Assembly: GCF_937958535.1 (NCBI RefSeq)
Contig: NZ_CALGNQ010000070.1
Coordinates: 1 to 47,927, forward strand
DNA from: an uncultured Georgenia sp.
GTDB taxonomy: Bacteria; Actinomycetota; Actinomycetes; Actinomycetales; Actinomycetaceae
DNA length: 47,927 nucleotides
Direction: 5' to 3'
Shown in pieces: positions 41,010-47,927 of this stretch. Numbering within the stretch: the stretch's first letter is position 1; every line of letters starts with the position of its first letter. The translations under genes and the position numbers were made by a program. Under the pieces are notes generated by a model that was given only the letters and a program-made list of their open reading frames with translations, was not told the origin of the DNA and searched no databases.

Positions 41010-42821
41010 ATGGGGCGAGCGGGGAGACCGGGCAGCCTGGCCCGTGCTGTGCTCGGGTGGGTCCTGCTCGCCGGGCTCACGTCCGCGGCGGCGGTCGGCA
41101 CCCACGCCCCGCTGCGCAGTGAGCTCTACCCCGAGGACTGGCAGCCCGGGGTGCCGGACGACGCCGGACGCCTCCTGCCCGACGTCTCCTACGCCGGCTA
41201 CCGGTACGGGCAGGAGCCGCCGGCGAACGTCCCCGGTCCGGTGGTCGACGTCACCGACCCGCCCTACGGAGCCGACCCGAGCGGCGAGGAGGACGCCACC
41301 GCGGCGATCCAGCGCGCGCTCGACGATGTCGGCGCGGCCGGCGGCGGCACCGTGCACCTGCCGGCGGGGACCTACCGGGTCGAGCCGCCCGACGACTCGC
41401 GGGCGGTGCTCCACATCGGGTACGACGGCGTGCTGCTGCGCGGTGCGGGGGCCGCGGCCACGCGGCTGTACAACGCCACCGCGCGCGACATGCGTGAGCG
41501 TGCCGTCGTCCTCCTCGCCCCCGACCGCCGGGACCGGGTGAGCTGGCACGAGGAGCACACCGCCGCGGCCGGCCTCCGGCTCACGCGCGACGTCCGCACC
41601 CCCACCCGCACCCTCCACGTCGCGGACGCGGAGTCCCTGGCGGTGGGGGACTGGGTGGTGGTGCGTGCCGAGACGACGGCGCAGTGGCTGGCCGAGCACC
41701 CGGTCGCCGAGGACCAGCGGTGGGACGAGGACACCCTCGACGCCCTCGTCCTCCACCGTCGGGTGACCGCGGTCGACACCGCCGCCGACACGGTGGAGAT
41801 CGACATCCCCACCCGCCTGCCCCTGCTGCGCCGGGACGAGGCGCGGCTCGTCGCGGTCCTCGAGCCGCTCGTCGGCAGCGGGGTGGCCGACCTCGCCATC
41901 GGGATGCGGCAGTCCGAGCGGGGCGAGCGGGACCCGGAGGAGGACCACGAGCGGCGGGGCACCGCCGGGCACGAGGCGCACCAGGCCACCGCGGTGACGT
42001 TCAACGGCGTCGTCGACGGCTGGGTGCAGGGCGTGCGCTCCTACCGGCCGCCGGAGAACGAGGACGACGTCCACCTGCTCTCGGTCGGCATCTACGTGCG
42101 CGACGCCCGGAACATCACCGTGCGTGACGTCGACCTGCGGCGGCCGCAGTACCGGGGCGCCGGGGGCAACGGGTACCTGGTCCACCTCATGGGCAGCGAC
42201 ACCCTGGTGCGGGACGCGGTGGCCGTGGGGGGCCGGCACAACTACCTCGTCCAGGGGGTGCAGGCCACCGGCAACGTCGTCCTGGAAAGCCGGGCGGTGG
42301 ACGGTGAGCGTGCCACCGAGCTGCACCGTCACCTCAGCGCGGCCAACCTCTTCGACAACCTGTCCGTCGAGCGGGACACGCTGGAGATGACCTACCGCCG
42401 GGCGAGCAACCACGCCCACAGCGCCACGGAGAGCGTCATGTGGAACGTCTCCGGGGAGGACTGCACCCGGGGCCGGCTGGCGGTCAGCAGGCAGTACGGC
42501 TGGGGCTACGTCATCGGGACGAGCGGCACCGGCGACTGCGCGCGGGTGGAGAACCCGGGCGGGGCCGGCACCGAGCCCCGCGACTGGGTGGAGCACGTCG
42601 GGGACGGGGACCGGCTCGAGCCCCGGTCGCTCTACCTCGACCAGCTGGCCCGCCGCACCGGCGCCGACGCCACCTCCGCCCCGCCCGCGCCCTCACCGGA
42701 GCCGACCGGTGACGACGGCGCGCCGGTGGGTCTGCTCGTCGGCGGCGGGGTGCTGCTGCTCGCCGCGGTGGCCGCGGGCGCCCTGGCCCTCGCCCGCCGG
42801 CGCCGTGTGGACTCGACGTAA
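41010..42821 (+). CDS. Surface-anchored beta-helix protein, pectate-lyase-superfamily type
   Basis: 603 residues; GGAGG 5 nt before the ATG. Signal or anchor helix ~8-30. The entry motif YGADPSGEEDATAAIQRALD ... GGGTVHLPAGTYRV (~85-125) is the Pectate_lyase_3 start. It is followed by helix rungs: LIGYDGVLLRGAG-type, IGIYVRDARNITVRDVDLR, NYLVQGVQATGNVVLESR, ATESVMWNVS. A Pro/Ser linker (~555), one TM helix (~572-595) and RRRR form a C-terminal anchor; there is no LPxTG. Such proteins bind or cleave polysaccharides; active residues cannot be assigned. It interrupts the usual order between DUF5719 and the zincin-like gene. Confidence 0.8.
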   Translation: MGRAGRPGSLARAVLGWVLLAGLTSAAAVGTHAPLRSELYPEDWQPGVPDDAGRLLPDVSYAGYRYGQEPPANVPGPVVDVTDPPYGADPSGEEDATAAIQRALDDVGAAGGGTVHLPAGTYRVEPPDDSRAVLHIGYDGVLLRGAGAAATRLYNATARDMRERAVVLLAPDRRDRVSWHEEHTAAAGLRLTRDVRTPTRTLHVADAESLAVGDWVVVRAETTAQWLAEHPVAEDQRWDEDTLDALVLHRRVTAVDTAADTVEIDIPTRLPLLRRDEARLVAVLEPLVGSGVADLAIGMRQSERGERDPEEDHERRGTAGHEAHQATAVTFNGVVDGWVQGVRSYRPPENEDDVHLLSVGIYVRDARNITVRDVDLRRPQYRGAGGNGYLVHLMGSDTLVRDAVAVGGRHNYLVQGVQATGNVVLESRAVDGERATELHRHLSAANLFDNLSVERDTLEMTYRRASNHAHSATESVMWNVSGEDCTRGRLAVSRQYGWGYVIGTSGTGDCARVENPGGAGTEPRDWVEHVGDGDRLEPRSLYLDQLARRTGADATSAPPAPSPEPTGDDGAPVGLLVGGGVLLLAAVAAGALALARRRRVDST

Positions 42822-42824
42822 CCT
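42819..42824 (+). promoter_or_regulatory. Candidate leaderless -10 (TAACCT) for the GT4-like gene
   Basis: TAACCT ends 6 nt before the GTG at 42831 and starts inside the stop codon of the preceding gene. Confidence 0.4.
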
Positions 42825-42830
42825 GGGGCG

Positions 42831-44054
42831 GTGAGCGAACCAGACCCGGCAGCACAGGACCACGCCCGCACGCTCGTCGCCTCGTACTGCTTCCCCCCGT
42901 ACAGCGACACCGCCGGCATCGTCGCCGCGAAGCGGGTACGCGAGCGCGGCGAGCCGGTCGACGTCATCGCCAACGCGATGGACTCCATCCGGCAGCAGGA
43001 CAGCTCGCTCACACAGATCGGCGGGGACCTGGTGCGGCGGTTCACCGCCCTGCGGACCCCGTCCGCGTTCTCCTCCTGGCGGTCGATCTCGACCTACGCC
43101 GAGCGCGGCTACGACGTGGCACTGCGCTGGGAGGCGGAGCAGGGGCGCTACGAGCGCGTCTACAGCCGCGCCCAGTTCGCCGCGTCCCACTTCCTCGCCG
43201 GCCGGTACAAGCACGCCCGGCCCGAGACAACGTGGGTGGCCGAGTTCTCCGACCCGCTCTCCCACGACGTCCTGGGCGCGGCCCGCGTCGCCCCGGTCGG
43301 GGACGACCGGCTGGCCGAGATGGTGCCGTCCTGGGTCGAGTCGGCGGGCTTCGCGCTGCCGGACAACGAGAACATGAACGAGTGGTGCGAGGTGGTGACC
43401 TTCGCGCTCGCCGACCGGATCATCTTCACCAACGAGCTCCAGCGTGACTTCATGCTCGAGCGCTGCCACGACCCGCGCCTCGCCCGGCGGGCAGCGGAGG
43501 TGTCGGTCGTCTCGCCCCACCCCACCCTCCCCCGCTCCTACTACGGGCTGGTGCGTAGCCAGTACGCCGTGGACCCGGACCGGGTGAACATCGGCTACTT
43601 CGGCAACTTCTACGCCAACCGCGGGGTCGGGCTGCTCCTCGACGCGCTCGCCGGGCTGCCCCGCGGGCTGCGGGACCGGCTGCTCGTCCACGTGTTCACC
43701 AGTAAGGTCGATGAGCTCGCCGAGTCGGTCGGGGACGCGGGGCTCGCCGACGTCGTGCGCGTCAACCCGTACGTGCCCTACCTGGAGTTCCTCAACCTCG
43801 CCGACCGCATGGACGTCCTCCTGGTGAACGACGCCGTCACCCCGCCCGGCGGCACCGTCAACCCGTTCCTCCCCTCCAAGTGGAGCGACTACCGCGGCAG
43901 CTCCACCCCGGTATGGGCGATCGTGGAGGAGGGCAGCTCGCTGAGCCGGATGGAGGGCATCCGTTTCCGGTCGCCGGTGGAGCACTTGTCGGCGCTCCAG
44001 CAGGTGCTCGCCGAGCTCGCCACGTCCGAGTCCGCTGCCGTGCCCGTCTCCTAG
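42831..44054 (+). CDS. Family 4-like glycosyltransferase
   Basis: 407 residues from a GTG. Start region LVASYCFPPYSDTAGIVAAK is typical of GT4-like GT-B enzymes. The donor half has NIGYFGNFYANRGVGLLLDA (~245), VVRVNPYVPYLEFLNLADRM (~305), and PFLPSKWSDYRGSSTPVWAI (~345) where the donor-binding glutamate motif would be. A TAACCT hexamer 6 nt before the GTG points to leaderless transcription. Its stop shares the palindrome CTAG with the stop of the convergent gene. Confidence 0.83.
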   Translation: MSEPDPAAQDHARTLVASYCFPPYSDTAGIVAAKRVRERGEPVDVIANAMDSIRQQDSSLTQIGGDLVRRFTALRTPSAFSSWRSISTYAERGYDVALRWEAEQGRYERVYSRAQFAASHFLAGRYKHARPETTWVAEFSDPLSHDVLGAARVAPVGDDRLAEMVPSWVESAGFALPDNENMNEWCEVVTFALADRIIFTNELQRDFMLERCHDPRLARRAAEVSVVSPHPTLPRSYYGLVRSQYAVDPDRVNIGYFGNFYANRGVGLLLDALAGLPRGLRDRLLVHVFTSKVDELAESVGDAGLADVVRVNPYVPYLEFLNLADRMDVLLVNDAVTPPGGTVNPFLPSKWSDYRGSSTPVWAIVEEGSSLSRMEGIRFRSPVEHLSALQQVLAELATSESAAVPVS

Positions 44055-46903
44055 GCCTCGCCGAGGACGACGGCCCGGTAGGAGTCCTCCAGGGTGCGTG
44101 GGTCGAAGCGCTGCCGGAACCGCTCCCGGGCAGCCGCCGACTCCCGCTCCCAGACGTCCCGGTCAGCGGACGCCAGGATGCGCTCGGCCGCCTCCTGCGG
44201 CGTGTCGACGGCGCACTCCGGCCCGAACAGCTCACCCACGGCGTCGAGGTGCCGGAAGGCCGGCCAGTTGCGGAACACGGGCACGGCCTGGGCCGCCACC
44301 ATCTCCACCGCTCCGACGTGCCACGACTCCCGCAGGCTGCTGCTCAGCGCGAAACCCACGTCGGAGAGGTGGGCGGGCAGGTTCGTCGTGTAGCCGACGT
44401 AGCTCACCGCCCCCACGACGTCGGGCTCCAGGGCCCGGGCACGGAACTCCTGGGCGTAGCGGTGCTCGGACAGTCGACGCGGCCGGGCGGGGAAGTCCGC
44501 GCCGATGAGCTTGAGCCGCCACTGCGGGTCGTGCCGGCGGAGCAGGGCGAGCACCTCCAGGGCCCAGATCGGGTCCTTGACCTTCTGCGCCCACCCGACG
44601 AGGCCGAGGGTGCGGTGGGCGGTGGCCCCCTTGTGCTCGGGGGTGAACCGGTCGAAGTCCACGCCGTTGCCGATGACGTGGCAGCGCACGTGTGCGATCT
44701 GCTCGCCGAGCACCGACTGGGCCGCGCGGCGCATGTGCTCGCTGACGAAGATGGCGTCGGTGACCCGGCTCCAGTCGAGGAGGTGCTGCCAGGGCGAGAG
44801 CAGGTCCACCCCGTGGAGCCGCACCACGAGCCGCGCTGTGGGGGGCACGAAGAGGCTGGCGAGCACCGCCCCCTTGTCGGCCCAGTCGGCGAAGACGACG
44901 TCGGCGGCCGCGAGCTGCTCCCGCACGTCCGCCGGAGCCTCGGGCAGGGTGCCGAGGCTCGCCTGCAGGCGCTCACGCACGATGCGCGGGTCGGGGCCCG
45001 TGCTCGCCAGGGCCGGGCGGATCGACGCGAGCTGGAGGACGTCGACGTCGGCGTGGCCCTCGAGTGCGTTCGCCACGATCCGCCAGAAGCGGGGGTAGGC
45101 ACCCGGCAGCAGCAGCACCCGCGGTCGTGCACCGGCGCGGCCGGTCGGGGCGTCGGTCACCGGGTGTTCCACCGGTCCGGTGAGGAGCTGCCAGGTGCGG
45201 GAGCGGCGCAGCGGTGCGAACAGGGCCTCGGGGTCGGCGAGGACCGGGGGCGCGGCCACGTTGGTGGTCGCCTCCGGGTTGAGGAGGAGCTCGAGCACCG
45301 CGCTGGCGAGGAACGCGGCGTGGTCGACGTCCCCCTCGGCCAGGGCCCGGTCGGCGGCGTCCATGACCTGTCCGGCGACCTCGGAGACGTCCTCGGGCCG
45401 GAGCGACGCGCTCTCGATCGCCTGCGCGATGTGCTCGACGAGGTCGAGCTCGGCGGACGGGTTCCCCGCCTGCCGGGCGCTCGCGACGACGGTGCGGGCC
45501 TCGGCAAGGTGCACCTTGCGCACGAGCCGCCACGCGGTGAGGACCCACAGGTGCGACGGGACGGCCGCCCTCGCCGTCGCCAGCTCCTGCGCCGACGTCG
45601 CCACGGCCTCCGCCTGTCGACCGGTGAGGTCCGCCGAGGCAGCCGCCGCTTCGAGGACCATCACGTGGAGGGCATCCGTCGGGCGCACGGTGAGGCCGGC
45701 GTGCCCGCCGATGTCGGTGCCGGCGGCGTCGACCGCGACCACGTCGGCACCGGCCGCCAGGGCGGCGAGCTCCGAGCGCTGCCGGGTGGCTGCGAGGCGG
45801 ATCGCGGTGGCCGCCGGGCGCAGGTGCGGCGCGGCGGCCTGCGCCGCACGGACGGCCGAGGTCCGCAGGCGCTGGAGCTTGCGCAGGGCACCGGTTCGGG
45901 CCCTTGCGGTGGTGCCGACCGGGTCCGCGACGGTGCTCAGCTGGAGGTTCTGCGTCCTGCGGAACGCGGGGCCGAGCGTTCCGTGGTGCCAGACGGTGCT
46001 CACCTGGACCCCTGCCGAGCGGAGGAAGGTCACCTGCCGGCGCAGGAGGTTGAGCGACCGGGCGCTGCCGGCGAGCAGCAGGAGACGGCGGCGCACCGGT
46101 CCCGCGTGGTAGGCGGGGGCATAGCCCGAGGAGCGGGTCGGGTCGGCGGCCGCCGCCTGCCGCGGCGTGAGGAACACGGAGTAGTGCTCGACCACGAGCT
46201 GGACGATCGGGGCCCGGTCGCCCGGGTGACGCTGCGTTCCGGAGGTGAGGCGAGCGATCTCCCGCGCCACGCGCTCCGGCGGGTGGTCCTCCGGGCCGGG
46301 CCCGGCGACCGGGCGACCGTCGGCGGGGACCGGCACGAGGCGGTAGCTGCAGAAGCGGCGGACGAACGGGGTGTGGAGCCGGACGTTGAAGAGCAGGTCC
46401 GGGTCGAGGCTGTCCGGGTCGAAGCGCAGCCCGGTCAGCCAGTCTCGCGGGTAGAGCTTGCCGGACACCGTGCGGCAGGCCGCCACCGAGCGGTGGACGG
46501 GGACGGTGTCGGCGCCCTGGCCGTCGGTGAGGGAGGCTCGCTCCGACTCACCGACGAGCGCGGGTACGTCGATGGCGTCGGCCCGCTGCAGCAGCCTCCG
46601 CAGGGCGTCGGTGGGCAGCTCGGTCCCCGGGTCGAGGAACAGCACGTGCTGCCCGCGTGCCGCGGCCAGGCCGACGTTCCGCCCGTCGGCGACGGTGCCC
46701 TCGTGGGGCGGGAGCACCGTGGCACCGGACGGGGGCTCGGGGACGCTGTGGTCGCGCGGCGGGACGATGAGGACCTCGACGCGGCCCTCGACGTCCTGCC
46801 GCTCCAGGGAGCCGAGCGTCGGCCCGGCCGAGGAGGGGTTGGTGTCCGGGGACCAGGTCACGATCACCGAGACCTCGGGGTCCGGGGTGCGGGGCGGCTC
46901 CAT
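44051..46903 (-). CDS. Fused glycosyltransferase: GT2-like N-half and GT4 C-half
   Basis: 950 residues. The N-half starts VSVIVTWSPDTNPSSAG and VEVLIVPP, with DGRNVGLAAARG and LFLDPGTELP (~88), a GT2-like fold with a degenerate DxD (LDPG). A helical middle (~420-560) follows. The GT4 half (~600-950) has RPRVLLLPGAYPRFW, ARLVVRLHGVDLLSPWQ, HVIGNGVDFDRFTPEH and SSSLRESWHVGAVEMVAA, giving a proper E-x7-E donor motif. Two activities or one regulatory half are possible. Upstream lie TAGAGT (46950-46945) and an AAGGGAG ribosome site. Its stop lies in the CTAG shared with the convergent gene. Confidence 0.85.
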   Translation of the reverse strand: MEPPRTPDPEVSVIVTWSPDTNPSSAGPTLGSLERQDVEGRVEVLIVPPRDHSVPEPPSGATVLPPHEGTVADGRNVGLAAARGQHVLFLDPGTELPTDALRRLLQRADAIDVPALVGESERASLTDGQGADTVPVHRSVAACRTVSGKLYPRDWLTGLRFDPDSLDPDLLFNVRLHTPFVRRFCSYRLVPVPADGRPVAGPGPEDHPPERVAREIARLTSGTQRHPGDRAPIVQLVVEHYSVFLTPRQAAAADPTRSSGYAPAYHAGPVRRRLLLLAGSARSLNLLRRQVTFLRSAGVQVSTVWHHGTLGPAFRRTQNLQLSTVADPVGTTARARTGALRKLQRLRTSAVRAAQAAAPHLRPAATAIRLAATRQRSELAALAAGADVVAVDAAGTDIGGHAGLTVRPTDALHVMVLEAAAASADLTGRQAEAVATSAQELATARAAVPSHLWVLTAWRLVRKVHLAEARTVVASARQAGNPSAELDLVEHIAQAIESASLRPEDVSEVAGQVMDAADRALAEGDVDHAAFLASAVLELLLNPEATTNVAAPPVLADPEALFAPLRRSRTWQLLTGPVEHPVTDAPTGRAGARPRVLLLPGAYPRFWRIVANALEGHADVDVLQLASIRPALASTGPDPRIVRERLQASLGTLPEAPADVREQLAAADVVFADWADKGAVLASLFVPPTARLVVRLHGVDLLSPWQHLLDWSRVTDAIFVSEHMRRAAQSVLGEQIAHVRCHVIGNGVDFDRFTPEHKGATAHRTLGLVGWAQKVKDPIWALEVLALLRRHDPQWRLKLIGADFPARPRRLSEHRYAQEFRARALEPDVVGAVSYVGYTTNLPAHLSDVGFALSSSLRESWHVGAVEMVAAQAVPVFRNWPAFRHLDAVGELFGPECAVDTPQEAAERILASADRDVWERESAAARERFRQRFDPRTLEDSYRAVVLGEA

Positions 46904-46944
46904 GCCGGGCAGGCTCCCTTCGGCGGCGGCTCGGCGACCGCCCT

Positions 46945-46950
46945 ACTCTA
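46945..46950 (-). promoter_or_regulatory. Candidate -10 (TAGAGT) for the GT2-GT4 fusion gene
   Basis: TAGAGT on the minus strand, 41 nt upstream of the ATG at 46903, would give a short leader containing AAGGGAG. Confidence 0.35.
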
Positions 46951-46971
46951 CGTGTGTCGCGGCGGCGGGTG

Positions 46972-47406
46972 TCACAGGTCCTCCGGGTCGCGGCCGAGCA
47001 TGTGCGCGACGTGCTCGCGCAGCACCTCCTCCACGACGATCGCCAGCTCGGTGGAGTTCTCGCAGCGCGACTGGATGGGCCGGCGGTAGAGGACGATCCG
47101 GTCGGCGAGCCCGGCCGCCGGGTCCGCGGGGAAGTAGCGGCCCAGCGCGATGGCGTCCCGCTCCCACGGGCTGGGGTCCGACGGGGGCACCTCCTCGACG
47201 GCGAACTCGACCGACGACAGCTGCCGCCCCCACCGCTTCTCCAGCCGCTGGACGGCGGCGAGGACCGCGTCGTCGAAGGCCTCGGCGCGGGTGCGCCAGC
47301 CCGGCAGGGTGGGCGGGAGCAGCGGCCCGCGCAGGCCGCGCCCGCGGCGGTCGCGGCGTCGCGCGGTGCGCCGGGCCGGGATCGCGGGGAGGAGAGGGTC
47401 GTCCAC
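46972..47406 (-). CDS. Zincin-like 'metallopeptidase family' protein
   Basis: 144 residues from a GTG. It matches the small metallopeptidase family encoded near DUF3499 in actinomycetes (Rv3259-like). Basic N-terminus, then FDDAVLAAVQRLEKRWG, VEFAVEEVPPSDPSPW, ADRIVLYRRPIQSR and C-terminal VLREHVAHMLGRDPEDL. The usual zincin signature is reduced to HVAHMLGRD, so peptidase activity is uncertain. TAGCAT ends 6 nt before the GTG and no ribosome site is visible, consistent with a leaderless mRNA. It is divergent from DUF3499. Confidence 0.85.
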   Translation of the reverse strand: MDDPLLPAIPARRTARRRDRRGRGLRGPLLPPTLPGWRTRAEAFDDAVLAAVQRLEKRWGRQLSSVEFAVEEVPPSDPSPWERDAIALGRYFPADPAAGLADRIVLYRRPIQSRCENSTELAIVVEEVLREHVAHMLGRDPEDL

Positions 47407-47412
47407 CCCTCG

Positions 47413-47418
47413 ATGCTA
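47413..47418 (-). promoter_or_regulatory. Candidate leaderless -10 (TAGCAT) for the zincin-like gene
   Basis: On the minus strand TAGCAT is separated from the GTG at 47406 by six bases. Confidence 0.45.
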
Positions 47419-47500
47419 CGGCGCGGTGGGGCTGCCGCCGCCGGAGGGCAGGGCGGCACCGACTCCGGCGTGGCCGGCCGGGTGCGTCGGCGGGACGTTG

Positions 47501-47506
47501 TACGGT
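47501..47506 (+). promoter_or_regulatory. Candidate leaderless -10 (TACGGT) for the DUF3499 gene
   Basis: Seven bases separate TACGGT from the GTG at 47514. It and the minus-strand TAGCAT face apart across a ~107-nt gap. Confidence 0.45.
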
Positions 47507-47513
47507 CGGGGGC

Positions 47514-47912
47514 GTGAGAGTCTTCCGCCACTGCACGCGTGCCGCCTGCGCCAACCCGGCCGTGGCGACCCTCACCTACGTGTACGCCGACTCCACCGCC
47601 GTCCTCGGGCCGCTGGCCACCCACCCCGAGCCGCACTCCTACGACCTGTGCGAGGAGCACGCCCACCGGCTCACCGCCCCGCGCGGCTGGGAGGTGGTCC
47701 GTCTCGCCACCGAGTTCGTGCCGGCCCCGCCCAGCCCGGACGACATCGAGGCGCTGGCCGAGGCGGTGCGGGAGGCCTCCAAGGCACGGCCGGGCCCCTC
47801 GCTCCCGGCCGACCGCCCCAGCACGGCGCCGGCGCCGGTCACCCACCGGCTCCCCGAGCCGGAGGTGGGCCGCCGCGGGCACCTTCGCGTGCTGCGCGGC
47901 GAGGCAGACTGA
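47514..47912 (+). CDS. DUF3499 family protein
   Basis: 132 residues from a GTG. HCTRAACANPAVATLTYVY, then SYDLCEEHAHRLTAPRGWEV and VRLATEF define DUF3499, a small actinobacterial protein with a zinc-ribbon-like set of Cys/His residues (C7, C12, C46 and H49 by my count). Function unknown; in many actinomycetes it is next to the zincin-like gene and a phosphomannomutase gene. The disordered C-terminus ends RRGHLRVLRGEAD, also typical of the family. No ribosome-binding site is visible. Confidence 0.9.
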   Translation: MRVFRHCTRAACANPAVATLTYVYADSTAVLGPLATHPEPHSYDLCEEHAHRLTAPRGWEVVRLATEFVPAPPSPDDIEALAEAVREASKARPGPSLPADRPSTAPAPVTHRLPEPEVGRRGHLRVLRGEAD

Positions 47913-47927
47913 GCCGGAGCGGCTAGC

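Overview
The window is high-GC DNA from an actinomycete. It carries a WhiB2-type regulator, a TIGR03089 protein, DUF5719 and DUF3499 genes and a zincin-like 'metallopeptidase family' gene, a set typical of Actinomycetes. Very strong G/C third-codon bias and surface proteins with FG-GAP-like repeats suggest a Micrococcales member of the Georgenia/Cellulomonas type; the genus is inference only. I saw no rRNA, tRNA, CRISPR array, transposase or phage gene.

Region 1 (1-27,240) is a cell-surface polysaccharide locus. It encodes two nucleotide-sugar dehydrogenases (2464-3759, 22886-24148), a non-hydrolysing UDP-GlcNAc 2-epimerase (21618-22691) and several large multidomain glycosyltransferases. It also has a DUF6541-type membrane protein, two ATP-grasp ligases (one RimK-like, one TupA-like), a membrane-tethered methyltransferase and an ABC-2 polysaccharide exporter (24145-26122) followed by a GT4. 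Epimerase plus dehydrogenase should give UDP-ManNAcA, and TupA-like proteins are known from teichuronopeptide synthesis. The best reading is a teichuronic-acid-like, possibly amino-acid-decorated, anionic wall polymer exported by an ABC transporter. No Wzx/Wzy pair and no initiating phosphoglycosyltransferase is visible here.

Region 2 (27,240-35,420) holds secreted or surface proteins. A ThuA-fold protein with a WxL-like C-terminus is followed by a DUF916 (WxL-interacting-like) membrane protein. Next come a GT2 and a TIGR03089 gene on the minus strand, then a secreted GH3 beta-glycosidase with a C-terminal five-unit repeat of 45 residues. A CRP/GlxR-like site lies upstream of the GH3 gene.

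Region 3 (35,500-47,927) is a conserved actinobacterial neighbourhood: whiB2, a large GT2/multi-TM protein, DUF5719, zincin-like protein, DUF3499. Three surface-polysaccharide genes lie inside it: a beta-helix protein, a GT4 and a GT2-GT4 fusion.

The main points for follow-up are: (i) one N-terminal peptide plus coiled coil shared by a TupA-like ligase and a giant glycosyltransferase, and one TM-hairpin/coiled-coil head shared by a divergent gene pair, which look like assembly tags; (ii) a WxL/DUF916-like surface pair in an actinomycete; (iii) several genes with a TANNNT -10 element 6-8 nt before the start codon, consistent with leaderless transcripts; (iv) an ATP-grasp protein that seems to lack part of its fold.
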